Assembly: GCA_963667855.2 (NCBI GenBank) | Contig: CAXXKI010000004.1 | Span: 62,001-126,000 of the forward strand | From: G963667855 sp963667855 | GTDB lineage: Bacteria > Planctomycetota > Phycisphaerae > UBA1845 | DNA length: 64,000 nucleotides | Direction: 5' to 3' | Part shown: positions 44,336 to 52,566 of the stretch, one piece after another | Layout: each line of letters begins with the position of its first letter | How positions within the stretch are numbered: the first letter of the stretch is position 1 | Program-made: the position numbers and the translations under genes | The notes under the pieces: model-generated | What the model saw: only the letters and a program-made list of their open reading frames with translations | Told to the model about the DNA's origin: nothing | The model's database searches: none

Positions 44336-45204
44336 ACGCGGGGCGAAAAGAGTTTTCCGGCAATGCTCGCGGCAACCAGGCTGCTTTTGCACGCGGGGGA
44401 GGAATCGCCTGGTGCAAGTGGCTGTTAATTCTGGTCGCAGCGGGGTTTCTCCTGCTCTTTCTGGTTGTCCCGCTGGTTGCGGTATTTACCGAAGCCCTGT
44501 CCCGGGGAGTTGGTGTATACCTGGAGAGTTTTAAGGATTCAGACGCGCTGGCCGCTATCAAGCTGACCTTGCTGGTGGCGGCAATTGCCGTTCCGCTGAA
44601 TCTGGTGTTCGGAGTAATCGGGGCTTGGGCAATTGCCAAGTTCGACTTTACGGGAAAGAGCCTGCTGATAACCTTGATCGATCTGCCTTTCGCGGTTTCG
44701 CCTGTGATAAGCGGTTTGATATATGTGCTTCTGTTCGGTTTGCAGGGCCTTTTCGGGCCGTGGCTGGCGGCGCATGACATCAAGGTGATATTCGCCGTGC
44801 CGGGCATTGTGTTGGCCACCGTGTTTGTGACTTTCCCTTTTGTGGCCCGAGAGCTTATCCCCTTGATGCAGGAGCAGGGTACGGAAGACGAGGAGGCCGC
44901 CCTGTCGCTTGGGGCGAACGGGTGGCAGACGTTCCGGCGGGTAACGCTGCCGAATGTCAAGTGGGCGCTATTGTACGGGGTGATCCTCTGTAACGCCCGG
45001 GCGATGGGGGAGTTCGGGGCCGTGTCCGTGGTGTCGGGTCATATTCGTGGTTTAACCAATACAATGCCGCTGCACGTGGAAATCCTGTACAACGAATACA
45101 ACTTCGTCGCGGCGTTTGCGGTTGCGTCGCTGCTGGCGGCTCTGGCGATTCTCACCCTGGCGGCGAAAGCGGTGGTCGCCCGGATCGAAGGGCGGGGTGA
45201 GTGA
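44332..45204 (+). CDS. cysW: Sulfate ABC transporter permease CysW
   Basis: A 290-residue permease, partner of CysT. It has six helices after an unusually long, basic N-terminus of about 28 residues. Motifs: DLPFAVSPVISGLIYVLLFG, EEAALSLGANGWQTFRRVTLPNVKWAL (EAA loop) and AMGEFGAVSVVSGHIRG, which is a CysW hallmark. ATG 44332 overlaps the cysT stop (ATGA). cysA follows after 29 bases. Confidence 0.93.
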   Translation: MNAGRKEFSGNARGNQAAFARGGGIAWCKWLLILVAAGFLLLFLVVPLVAVFTEALSRGVGVYLESFKDSDALAAIKLTLLVAAIAVPLNLVFGVIGAWAIAKFDFTGKSLLITLIDLPFAVSPVISGLIYVLLFGLQGLFGPWLAAHDIKVIFAVPGIVLATVFVTFPFVARELIPLMQEQGTEDEEAALSLGANGWQTFRRVTLPNVKWALLYGVILCNARAMGEFGAVSVVSGHIRGLTNTMPLHVEILYNEYNFVAAFAVASLLAALAILTLAAKAVVARIEGRGE

Positions 45205-45233
45205 AAATGCAGACATCAGCGAAGGGATAATCG

Positions 45234-45908
45234 ATGGGTATAGCGGTTAACAAGGTGAGTAAAACATTCGGTAAGTTCAAGGCACTGCAAGAGGTGAGCC
45301 TGGATGTACCGAGTGGAACGCTGGTTGCCCTGCTCGGACCTTCCGGATCTGGAAAAACCACATTGCTGCGTATTATCGCGGGTTTGGAAGCTGCGGACGA
45401 AGGCAGCGGGCAGGTGTTTTTCGATAAAAGCGATGTCGGCAGGCAGCGGGTCGGTGACCGGGGCGTGGGGTTTGTATTTCAACATTACGCCTTGTTTCGG
45501 CACATGACGGTTTTCGAGAACGTGGCGTTTGGATTACGGGTCAGGCCACGGCGGATTCGCCCGTCTCGGGAGGAAATCCGCGAAAAAGTTCACCGTTTGC
45601 TGGGGCTGGTACAATTGGAAAATCTCGCGTCAAGATATCCCAGCCAGCTGTCGGGCGGGCAGCGGCAACGCGTGGCGCTCGCCCGTGCTCTGGCCGTTGA
45701 GCCGAGGGTCTTATTGCTGGATGAACCGTTCGGCGCGCTTGACGCCCGGGTACGGAAGGAGCTGCGCACCTGGCTGCGCCGTCTGCATGACGAATTAAGC
45801 GTGACCAGCGTGTTCGTTACGCACGATCAGGAGGAGGCACTCGAGGTTGCGGATCAGATCGTGGTGATGAACCAGGGTCGGATCGAGCAGGCCGGTACCC
45901 CCCGATGA
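45234..45908 (+). CDS. cysA: Sulfate ABC transporter ATPase CysA, N-terminal ATPase part (frameshifted)
   Basis: The 224-residue frame contains the complete nucleotide-binding domain: Walker A GPSGSGKTT, Q-loop FVFQHYALFRHMT, signature LSGGQRQRVALARAL, Walker B VLLLDEPFGALD and the H-loop VFVTHDQEEALE. It stops at a TGA (45906-45908) just after GRIEQAGTP because of a run of six C (45898-45903). With five C the frame would continue as DEVFHQPQSEF and through the regulatory TOBE region to 46314, for 359 residues, the normal CysA length. The gene has a good ribosome site (AAGGGA). Either an error, a mutation, or +1 slippage on CCC-C; the ATPase domain alone might still work. Confidence 0.9.
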   Translation: MGIAVNKVSKTFGKFKALQEVSLDVPSGTLVALLGPSGSGKTTLLRIIAGLEAADEGSGQVFFDKSDVGRQRVGDRGVGFVFQHYALFRHMTVFENVAFGLRVRPRRIRPSREEIREKVHRLLGLVQLENLASRYPSQLSGGQRQRVALARALAVEPRVLLLDEPFGALDARVRKELRTWLRRLHDELSVTSVFVTHDQEEALEVADQIVVMNQGRIEQAGTPR

Positions 45909-46314
45909 GGTTTTCCACCAGCCGCAGTCGGAATTCGTATTGCATTTTCTCGGTGACGTGAACCAGTTCCACGGGCGGATCGGTCCCGATCGCGTTCACC
46001 TGGGAGCGATTGACGTGCCTTATGAGACCAACGGTGAGGCGGTAGGGAGTTTGGCCAGGGTGTTTGTCCGCCCGCACGATGTTACGATTGATACGAAGAC
46101 TAACGGGTTAGCTTCCATCCCGGCAAAGGTTCTGCGGGTACACTCGGCCGGTCCTTTCGTTCGCGTCGAGCTTATGACCAAGGCGGGGCAGGCGTTGGTG
46201 GCTGAACTGTCGCAAGAGAGATTCGGGACAATGAATCTCAAGCCGGAAACTTCCGTATATGTAAGACCTCGCCATATACGGGTTTTTGCGGAATCGGAAC
46301 AGGTGTCCGGTTGA
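45904..46314 (+). pseudogene. cysA: CysA C-terminal TOBE region in shifted frame
   Basis: Directly after the C6 run the +1 frame reads DEVFHQPQSEFVLHFLGDVN, a perfect continuation of CysA, then a TOBE-type domain with LARVFVRPHDVTID, IPAKVLRVHSAGPFVRVEL and VYVRPRHIRVFAE. It has no ribosome site of its own, so it can only be made by frameshifting or if the extra C is an error. The stop codon lies inside the terminator hairpin shared with katA. Confidence 0.85.
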
Positions 46315-46345
46315 TCTTTGGATTATCCAAAGATCAAGCGGACAC
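46303..46345. terminator. Bidirectional terminator between cysA and katA
   Basis: A long hairpin: GTGTCCG (46303-46309) pairs with CGGACAC (46339-46345), and TTGATCTTTGGA (46311-46322) with TCCAAAGATCAA (46326-46337), separated by one G-G mismatch; loop TTA. It covers the cysA stop codon. The plus strand continues with GTTATTCTGTGTTTTTT; the minus strand is less T-rich. It sits between convergent genes. Confidence 0.75.
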
Positions 46346-46369
46346 GTTATTCTGTGTTTTTTATCAGGC

Positions 46370-47836
46370 TTAAACCGCGGTCGTACTTAAAAGGCCCACT
46401 GCTTTGGCTACTCCTTCGCCGTAGGCGGGGTCTGCCCTGGTGAAGTGGGTTATCATTTTCTCCTGGAGATCTTTGGGGACCTTGCCCAGGCTCCCGGCGA
46501 TGTTTTTGCATAGTCTGGCCTGATGTTCGGGGCCTAGCAGGCGGAACAGGTTGCCGGGTTGGATGTAGTCATCATCCACGCCCCGTTTCTGTTCGTAACG
46601 GCTAGCGTCGCCGGATATTTTCAGTGGTGGTTCTTCAAAAGCGGAATTCGCCTGCGGACCGCCCATGCTGTTGGGCTCGTAGTTCGGGTCGGGGCCACCG
46701 TTATCATCGAAACGCATGGCCCCGTCTCGCTGGTAGGTGTTTTGTACCTTGGTTCCGTGCGGGCAGTTGATGGGCAACCGTTCGAAATTAACTCCCAGTC
46801 GATAGCGGTGAGCGTCGGCGTAGGAGAAGATACGGCCCTGGAGCATCTTACACGGGGAGAATGAGATTCCCGGTACGACGTTGGCCGGGGAAAAAGCCGA
46901 CTGTTCCACTTCGGCGAAGTAGTTTGCCGGGTTGCGGTTAAGCTCCATTACGCCCACTTCGATCAAGGGGTAATCGGCATGCGGCCACACCTTGGTCAGG
47001 TCGAACGGATTCCAGCGGTAGTTCTCCGCGTCGGTTTCGGGCATGATTTGTACGCAGAAAGTCCACTTAGGGTATTCCCCTTTCTCGATTGCCTTGAACA
47101 GTTGGACGGTGTGGTGGTCGGGGCACTCTGCGGCAAGTCGATCGGCTTCCTCTGGCTGTATACACTCAATACCCTGCTGGGTTTTGAAGTGGAACTTGAC
47201 CCAGAATCGTTCGTTTTTAGCATTAATAAAGCTGTAGGTGTGGCTGCCGTAACCGTTCATGTAGGGAATGCCCTTGGGAATACCACGATCAGAGAAGAGG
47301 ACGGTAATCTGGTGCAGCGCTTCGGGTACCTGGGACCAGAAATCCCACTGGGCGAAGTCGCGCTTGGCGTTTGTCTGCGGATCCCGTTTTTGGGTATGGA
47401 TAAAATCGGGGAATTTTATGGCATCGCGGATAAAGAAGACGGGCGTGTTATTCCCAACCATGTCCCAGTTGCCTTCTTCGGTATAGAACTTGAGGGCGTA
47501 ACCGCGAATGTCCCGCACGGTGTCGGCCGAGCCCTTTTCCCCGGCGACGGTGGAGAACCGACCGAACATCGGCGTTTTCTTGCCGACCTTGGAGAATAGT
47601 TTGGCTTTTGTGTATTTGGTAATGTCCTGGGTTATGGTGAGCGTTCCGTGAGCACCGGCCGCTTTGGCGTGTACCACGCGTTCGGGGATGCGCTCCCTGT
47701 TAAAATGTGCGAGTTTCTCCAGCAGGTAATGATCCTGCATTAGAATCGGACCTCTATCGCCGGCCGTAAGGGAGGTCTGGTTGTCGGGAACGGGAATGCC
47801 CGCCGCCGTGGTCAGGGTCTTGTTGTTATCCGCCAT
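46370..47836 (-). CDS. katA: Monofunctional heme catalase
   Basis: A 488-residue clade 3 type small-subunit catalase that splits hydrogen peroxide. Catalytic H56 (RVVHAKAAGAHG), N129 (DMVGNNTPVFFIRDA) and the proximal heme ligand Y339 (RIFSYADAHRYRLG) are present. The length fits the family. Ribosome site AAGGAG before ATG. The 420 bases upstream hold no gene; I looked for a PerR- or OxyR-like box there and found nothing convincing. It ends at the shared terminator with cysA. Confidence 0.96.
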   Translation of the reverse strand: MADNNKTLTTAAGIPVPDNQTSLTAGDRGPILMQDHYLLEKLAHFNRERIPERVVHAKAAGAHGTLTITQDITKYTKAKLFSKVGKKTPMFGRFSTVAGEKGSADTVRDIRGYALKFYTEEGNWDMVGNNTPVFFIRDAIKFPDFIHTQKRDPQTNAKRDFAQWDFWSQVPEALHQITVLFSDRGIPKGIPYMNGYGSHTYSFINAKNERFWVKFHFKTQQGIECIQPEEADRLAAECPDHHTVQLFKAIEKGEYPKWTFCVQIMPETDAENYRWNPFDLTKVWPHADYPLIEVGVMELNRNPANYFAEVEQSAFSPANVVPGISFSPCKMLQGRIFSYADAHRYRLGVNFERLPINCPHGTKVQNTYQRDGAMRFDDNGGPDPNYEPNSMGGPQANSAFEEPPLKISGDASRYEQKRGVDDDYIQPGNLFRLLGPEHQARLCKNIAGSLGKVPKDLQEKMITHFTRADPAYGEGVAKAVGLLSTTAV

Positions 47837-48257
47837 TGCTTATCTCCTTTTCTACCTGTTCCAGCAGGAATACTCTTAAGTCGTTTTCAGAGTAAAATGC
47901 CAATAATTTGCCCATTGGCTTTACCAGAATTCGAAAATTTAGATTAAACTCTTCCTGTGTTGGTGAGTAATCCTAAACAACATCTCACGGTAAAGACTTG
48001 CTAGCGCACAGTCTTCGCTCCGGTGTGTTGTTGCGGATTCGAAATATGCCCCTGACCTGCCGGTTATTATCCGGAGTTTAGACTTGGTAAGCAACCATAA
48101 TACGTCAAGTCATTACTAATTATCGTAAAAAGGGGCGGTTTATACCTGAACGGCCAATGAAGGGGGATCAAGTTCGTGTTTTGGGCATCTTGCTGTTACG
48201 GGTTTCGTTTTAATTTCCACCAGTCGCGGAGATTGTCTGATTAGTGTGAGTAAAGTG
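47837..48257. other. Intergenic region upstream of katA
   Basis: These 421 bases contain no supported gene. They are AT-richer than the surroundings and should hold the katA promoter and any peroxide-responsive operator, but no motif is clear. The 3' end of the next minus-strand gene is also there, without a recognisable terminator. Confidence 0.4.
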
Positions 48258-48785
48258 TCAGGCGGTATTGGTAGTGGCGTCAGGTGAGCGAAACCGGCGA
48301 AAAAGAACCACGGCGATTACGACTATCCCACCGATGAAACCGGAAAGGTATGAGGCCATATGAGCCCAGGCCACAGCGATGTATGTGGCGTGTTTTTCGA
48401 TTGGTATAAACTTCATGAGAGTGCTTGAAGGATAAATCGTACCGCGATCTATCAGAACAAGTGCGACCTGTGCGGCGATAAAGGCGATAACTCCCATACT
48501 CAATATCAGGATAGAGATCGGGCGCAGTAATGTACGGGCAGTCATTTTGTTTTTACCGGCAACTCGTGCGGCAATTGCCAGGGGGACGCCGATAATCGCT
48601 CCCGCCCACCATGTCGCGATGATACCCCACATCAGAGCCAGGACAGTCGGCGATTCTGAATCGATTATCCGCGGATGACCAATAGTGAAATACTCAACGC
48701 ACGCGCGTGCGGTGATCTGGTCGTGTACTATGCCGTAGGCGATAGCTGCGGTTATGCATAAACCGATAATTTTCAGAAATTCCAT
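48258..48785 (-). CDS. Four-helix membrane protein, unrecognised
   Basis: A 175-residue protein with four hydrophobic segments (about 5-20, 47-74, 87-112, 135-163) and a short basic C-terminus (RRFRSPDATTNTA). The second has WGIIATWWAGAIIGVPLAIAAR. Similar small proteins are common among planctomycete hypothetical proteins as far as I recall; the function is unknown. The downstream neighbour katA is 420 bases away. Confidence 0.6.
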   Translation of the reverse strand: MEFLKIIGLCITAAIAYGIVHDQITARACVEYFTIGHPRIIDSESPTVLALMWGIIATWWAGAIIGVPLAIAARVAGKNKMTARTLLRPISILILSMGVIAFIAAQVALVLIDRGTIYPSSTLMKFIPIEKHATYIAVAWAHMASYLSGFIGGIVVIAVVLFRRFRSPDATTNTA

Positions 48786-48887
48786 GTGGGGGATTATACC
48801 AGCGGGTTACAGCTTCGTCATTTTACCTTTTTCGCCTGCGGATCGACCCTGACCGATGGCTGGCGTTTTAATTCGCTGCTTTTATCC

Positions 48888-49070
48888 TTAATAGCAACCT
48901 TCGCTTGACCCTCTGAACGAGGGGAGCATCAGATCCTGCAGCCAGGTTTCCATGGTGACTGCCGGATACTCGGTTTCGTTGACCTTATTTCTCAGGATAT
49001 CGTTGGGAATCCAGTCGTCAGGTTCCCGCTTACTCAGTTGCAGGTTGATGGGGTAATCTAAAATTAACAT
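48888..49070 (-). CDS. Small unrecognised protein (60 residues)
   Basis: From ATG 49070, which has AGGAG about eight bases upstream, the frame encodes 60 residues of mixed, protein-like composition (LILDYPINLQLSKREPDDWIP ... METWLQDLMLPSF given as two parts). The frame is open further up, but the ribosome site argues for this start. No family is recognised. It lies between dksA and the four-helix membrane gene, all on the minus strand, with a hairpin terminator between it and dksA. Confidence 0.35.
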   Translation of the reverse strand: MLILDYPINLQLSKREPDDWIPNDILRNKVNETEYPAVTMETWLQDLMLPSFRGSSEGCY

Positions 49071-49117
49071 ATATCTGGCTCCTGAATGAAAATCACGAAT
49101 CTGGTCTTTTTTATAAA

Positions 49118-49143
49118 GCCCGCCGACCTGCAGGCCAGCGGGC
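49118..49143 (-). terminator. Hairpin downstream of dksA
   Basis: On the minus strand GCCCGC and GCGGGC pair around a CCTGCAGG palindrome core, followed by TTTATAAAAAAG. The near-perfect 26-base palindrome lies about 100 bases after the dksA stop and before the small gene at 49070. The T-run is short, so termination may be partial. Confidence 0.5.
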
Positions 49144-49240
49144 GCTAAGGGAGACGGATTCATGATTTTTGAGTTATTCTTTTCTCTGCGTAATCGTCCT
49201 TTAATGGCGCCGCGTTGTGAGCGGCGATTGGGTTTTAATA

Positions 49241-49492
49241 TCAGGCTACGAACCTGCGCTCCTTCAGCTCCTGGCAACTTACGCAGCGGGTTGCTTCGGG
49301 TTTTGCCTGTAATCGAGCGGCAGGGATTTTCTTACCACAATCCACACATATCCCGTAGGTCCCTTCCTTGATTCGTTTCATTGCTTCAAGGGCCTCAACC
49401 GCGCGTGATTGGGATCTTTCCGGAGTATTTATGTAATACTCTTCAGCAACCAGTTCGGTGAGTATCGTTTGACGGTCTTTTCTGCGGGGCAT
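49241..49492 (-). CDS. DksA/TraR-type zinc finger protein
   Basis: An 83-residue short member of the DksA/TraR group. It has an N-terminal helix, then ALEAMKRIKEGTYGICVDCGKKIPAARLQAKPEATRCVSCQ, i.e. the C4 zinc finger C-x2-C-x17-C-x2-C with the typical G-x-YG-x-C start. Full-length DksA has a longer coiled coil with a DxxDxA tip; here the coiled coil is short and lacks the tip, so RNA polymerase binding may differ. ATG 49492 is chosen since AAGGAG lies eight bases upstream; a GTG nine bases earlier overlaps that site. Confidence 0.88.
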   Translation of the reverse strand: MPRRKDRQTILTELVAEEYYINTPERSQSRAVEALEAMKRIKEGTYGICVDCGKKIPAARLQAKPEATRCVSCQELKERRFVA

Positions 49493-49593
49493 CTCTATCA
49501 CTCCTTCTGTTTCGATAGACTGTTTGTGGTTAAAACTCGTAGCCAGTTTGTCTACCTGTCTGGTTTATGAAACATCTTTGTAGCCGTTCGCCG

Positions 49594-49633
49594 CTGAACT
49601 AATGGTTCAGATGCCGGTGAGTTACACCGGCAT
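49594..49633. other. Two adjacent hairpins in the dksA upstream region
   Basis: CTGAAC-TAATG-GTTCAG (49594-49610) is followed without a gap by ATGCCGGTG-AGTTA-CACCGGCAT (49611-49633). Both are perfect, with five-base loops. Neither is followed by a T-run on either strand. They lie 120 bases upstream of the dksA-type gene and 170 bases downstream of the sigma-54 regulator gene, in a 314-base gap with no gene. Possible 5'-leader structure or an operator pair. Confidence 0.5.
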
Positions 49634-49806
49634 ATGGCGGTGGTATGTGTGGAGTAGTGTCACGTAGCGTGCCAATTCGATTGATCCCGAAAAACGCATC
49701 GTAACATCTTGTTAGCAAAGCGGTTATGTGAAACAGTTATTGGTTTTAGAGCCTATGTTTTGTGGATAGATTATGTTCTGAGTGGCCAATAAATGGTCGA
49801 GTGGGA

Positions 49807-51267
49807 TTATTGTTGGTCAGGGTCGGTGCCAAGTGAGGCTTCCACTGAGATGGTAGCTCGAATGCCGTACTGGGCGATTTTTTTGCGCAGAGTGGTGCGG
49901 CTGATACCCAGGTAACGGGCGGCCCGACTTAGCTGGCCGTTGGTTCGGGAGAGGGTCGCCACTATTAATTCCCTTTCCAGCATTGCAGAGGCCGTTTCGA
50001 AAAGCTTCCCTTCAAGGTCTGGCTGACCGGCGAGAGCTTCGGCGATCGATTTAACCGAGGTTGATGTCGACTCTGTCTGCAGTGAAGTAACCGTATCGAC
50101 GTGGGCCGCGGCGCTTTCCGCGCCCCGGATAATGTGTTCGGGAAGAAACTCCGGACGGAAAACCGAGCCACGGGCAACTACCATGGCCGCCTTGACGGCG
50201 TTCTCCAATTCGCGAACGTTTCCAGGCCAGCGGTATCTCAACAGGATCGGCAGTGTTTCCGGGGCAAAAGAACGAATGCTAGATGCCAGATCCTGCTTGT
50301 TTCTTTCTACGAAGTAATGGGCGAGGAGAACGACATCGACCTCTCGATCCCGCAGAGGCGGGACTTCTATACTGGTCACTTTCAGGCGGTAGAGAAGATC
50401 CTGGCGAAACTGGTGTTCCTCAATAAGCCTCTCCAGGGACTGGTGGGTGGCCGCGATAATACGAACGTCGCAATCTATTACCGATGTTCCTCCGAGCCGT
50501 TGGATTTTGTTATCTTGTAAAACCCGTAATAGCTTCGCTTGGGTGGAAAGCGGAATATCTCCGATTTCGTCCAGAAACAGGGTACCGCCATGGCATTGTT
50601 CGAATTTTCCTATGCGCCGCAGATTGGCTCCGGTGAAGGCTCCCTTTTCGTGGCCAAACAATTCACTTTCCAACAGTGTTTCGGGGATTGCAGCGCAGTT
50701 AACCGCCAAAAACGGTCCGTTCCTGCGGGGACTGTGGTGGAGCAGTGCCCTGGCGACCAGTTCCTTACCCGTTCCACTTTCACCGGTAATGAGGACGTTT
50801 ACATCGCGCGGGGCGATGAGTCCGATCAGCTTGTACACCTCTTTCATGGCCGGTGACTGGCCTACTATTCTTTGCACCGCCCGGTTTTCCGCGGGATCTT
50901 CGTAAACCGCCGGTACGTGAATATCGCGACTTATGCGCAGGGCGGATTGAATGTGCTCAACCAGCGATTCCAGATTGATGGGGCTGATCAGGTAATCGAT
51001 AGCGCCATGCTTGATGGCCTCGATGGCCTGGTCGCTGTCGCCTGGTTGGGCATAAAGCAGTACGCACGCCCGAGGACGTTTTTCCTTCAATTCTTTGAAG
51101 GTGAGGTAATCACAAAGGATCAAATCGGGTAATCGCTCGAAAAGTTTCTGTTCCGCCTGCTCGAGAGTGGTGGCGAGTTTCAGGTGTGCTTCGAGCTTCT
51201 GGCAAGCTTTGCGTACTTTCTCCGTCACGCTAGGTTCATCGGTTATAAGCAGAATTGTTTCGGCCAT
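49807..51267 (-). CDS. NtrC-type sigma-54 activator with degenerate receiver
   Basis: A 486-residue protein with a receiver, an AAA+ domain and a Fis-type DNA-binding domain. The receiver keeps D10-E11 and D53 (LILCDYL), but the conserved Lys is replaced by S95 (YLISPIN) and the Thr/Ser switch position is Ala (LLYAQPG), so phosphorylation may not control it. The AAA+ domain is complete: GESGTGKE, GAFTGA, GGTLFLDEIGDIPL, and VPPLRDREVDVVLLA. The C-terminal helix-turn-helix is LSRAARYLGISRTTLRKKI. No cognate kinase is beside it. Together with the regulator at 40570 it shows that sigma-54 control is used by this organism. Confidence 0.92.
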   Translation of the reverse strand: MAETILLITDEPSVTEKVRKACQKLEAHLKLATTLEQAEQKLFERLPDLILCDYLTFKELKEKRPRACVLLYAQPGDSDQAIEAIKHGAIDYLISPINLESLVEHIQSALRISRDIHVPAVYEDPAENRAVQRIVGQSPAMKEVYKLIGLIAPRDVNVLITGESGTGKELVARALLHHSPRRNGPFLAVNCAAIPETLLESELFGHEKGAFTGANLRRIGKFEQCHGGTLFLDEIGDIPLSTQAKLLRVLQDNKIQRLGGTSVIDCDVRIIAATHQSLERLIEEHQFRQDLLYRLKVTSIEVPPLRDREVDVVLLAHYFVERNKQDLASSIRSFAPETLPILLRYRWPGNVRELENAVKAAMVVARGSVFRPEFLPEHIIRGAESAAAHVDTVTSLQTESTSTSVKSIAEALAGQPDLEGKLFETASAMLERELIVATLSRTNGQLSRAARYLGISRTTLRKKIAQYGIRATISVEASLGTDPDQQ

Positions 51268-51741
51268 CGGGTGACGCCTTGTTCAATACTTTGATTCCAA
51301 CCAGTCGTCTTTGGCTGCGTAATCAGTTGTAGTCCAATAAATCCTTTAACCTTCCGGAAGGATACAGTCGGATTGACGCTTTGCCAACGAATACTGGCGG
51401 AAAGGTTCCGGGAAACGGCGTGTATTGAGCATAAACCGACCGGTCAGTTTCGTGTGGAGCCTGATTGCAGATCAAAGGCATGCAAGTTGGTTTTGATTTC
51501 GTCGGATGTCTCATTGAACAGCAAGAGGATTGTAACTTTCGGTGCCTGTTCCATGTATCTATCCCCGTTGTGGATAACGCAATAGTTTTTTCCTGATTTT
51601 TATTCCCAGCATCCTATAAAAACAGGTTTCTCCTGTATTCATAGGGGAATATGCAATATCCTGCCTCCTGCCTCTTTCCTTTGCTGAATCAGTGGGGATA
51701 AGATGTGAATAGAGAAGCTGTATATCCAGGGAAAGAGGCAG
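51268..51741. other. Intergenic region, no gene supported
   Basis: These 474 bases separate the sigma-54 regulator and the small gene at 51742, which diverge. Short frames exist on both strands but overlap each other and lack ribosome sites. A 12-base palindrome CCTTCCGGAAGG lies at about 51351-51362, which could be an operator. Promoters for both flanking genes should be here. Confidence 0.35.
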
Positions 51742-52125
51742 ATGAAGCTTGTAGATTCGGACGATTATCGACGTAAAACCGAGACACCGGTTCTGGGAAA
51801 GAGTACATTTACTCAGGCAGAAGCGCTGGAGTTGTTCGAAGAGATGGTCCGCGCCGAAGCCGCCAATGGCCGTCTGGGAAAATCGAGAAGAAAACGATTG
51901 ATTCAGTATGCGGCGGCTTTGCAGCTTACCCCGCTGCAAGCCAGTCGGATTGTCACAAAGGTGACTCGCGAGACTCCGGAAGTTTCACTTTCTGACCCGC
52001 CACTTCTATATAAAGTTGTCGAACAAGCAGCCAGGCCCCACAAGTATCCGCTTTGGATAAGATTGAGTCTGATACTGGCGGTTGCGGTTGCCTGCGGTCA
52101 CGTCGCCCGGCATTTATTCCTTTGA
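51742..52125 (+). CDS. Small C-terminally anchored protein, unrecognised
   Basis: A 127-residue protein with a soluble N-terminal part rich in charged helices (FTQAEALELFEEMVRAEA, then KSRRKRLIQYAAALQLTP) and one hydrophobic C-terminal helix (WIRLSLILAVAVACGHVARHLFL without more than two following residues), so it could be tail-anchored. AAGAGG lies before the ATG. It is a single gene between two long gaps. No family recognised. Confidence 0.55.
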   Translation: MKLVDSDDYRRKTETPVLGKSTFTQAEALELFEEMVRAEAANGRLGKSRRKRLIQYAAALQLTPLQASRIVTKVTRETPEVSLSDPPLLYKVVEQAARPHKYPLWIRLSLILAVAVACGHVARHLFL

Positions 52126-52566
52126 ATAATCCTGCAATAATCTATTTAACCATAATGACTTAACGCCGGAGCTTCTTTCCGCTGTTATTGAATAGGTGCA
52201 GGCGAATTGGAGTCGCGTTCACTCAGCGGTTTTCGTGCTTTCACCTGCGGAAGAAAGCAATTCTGAAATACTCACCAGGCAGTGTAAATCTTTTGTTTGC
52301 CGCTGAAGATTGGGTTCTTATCAAGCAAGTGGTGGGTAAATGTCGATAAAACACTTAGTTATCGGACAGTGGGTTCGATTGTCAGATGGTACGCGACAGA
52401 GACGTCCGATTTATTGGTTGTAACTGATCGGAGCCGGTTTTTGAACCGATTAAACCTGTTGTGTGCGTAAGACTGCTGGTCCGGTACGTCGGCCGATCAG
52501 GTTTGTCTTTTCGCCTGGAGTGTTTGTGTTTCGAACTCAATCCGACCTGACGAGGTTTGCCAGGAT
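52126..52566. other. Intergenic region, no gene supported
   Basis: These 441 bases have no frame with protein-like composition and no clear hairpin with a T-run. They precede the TolB-like lipoprotein gene and should include its promoter. Confidence 0.35.

Noticed and set aside
45906..45908. Selenocysteine at the TGA in cysA
   Set aside because: The text after the TGA in the same frame is not CysA; only a one-base shift restores homology, so this is a frameshift and not recoding of TGA.
47837..48257. Possible PerR/OxyR operator before katA
   Set aside because: AT-rich words are present but no inverted repeat matches either consensus.
51373..51585. 70-codon plus-strand frame and an overlapping 63-codon minus-strand frame
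   Set aside because: They overlap each other, have no ribosome site and no protein-like pattern.
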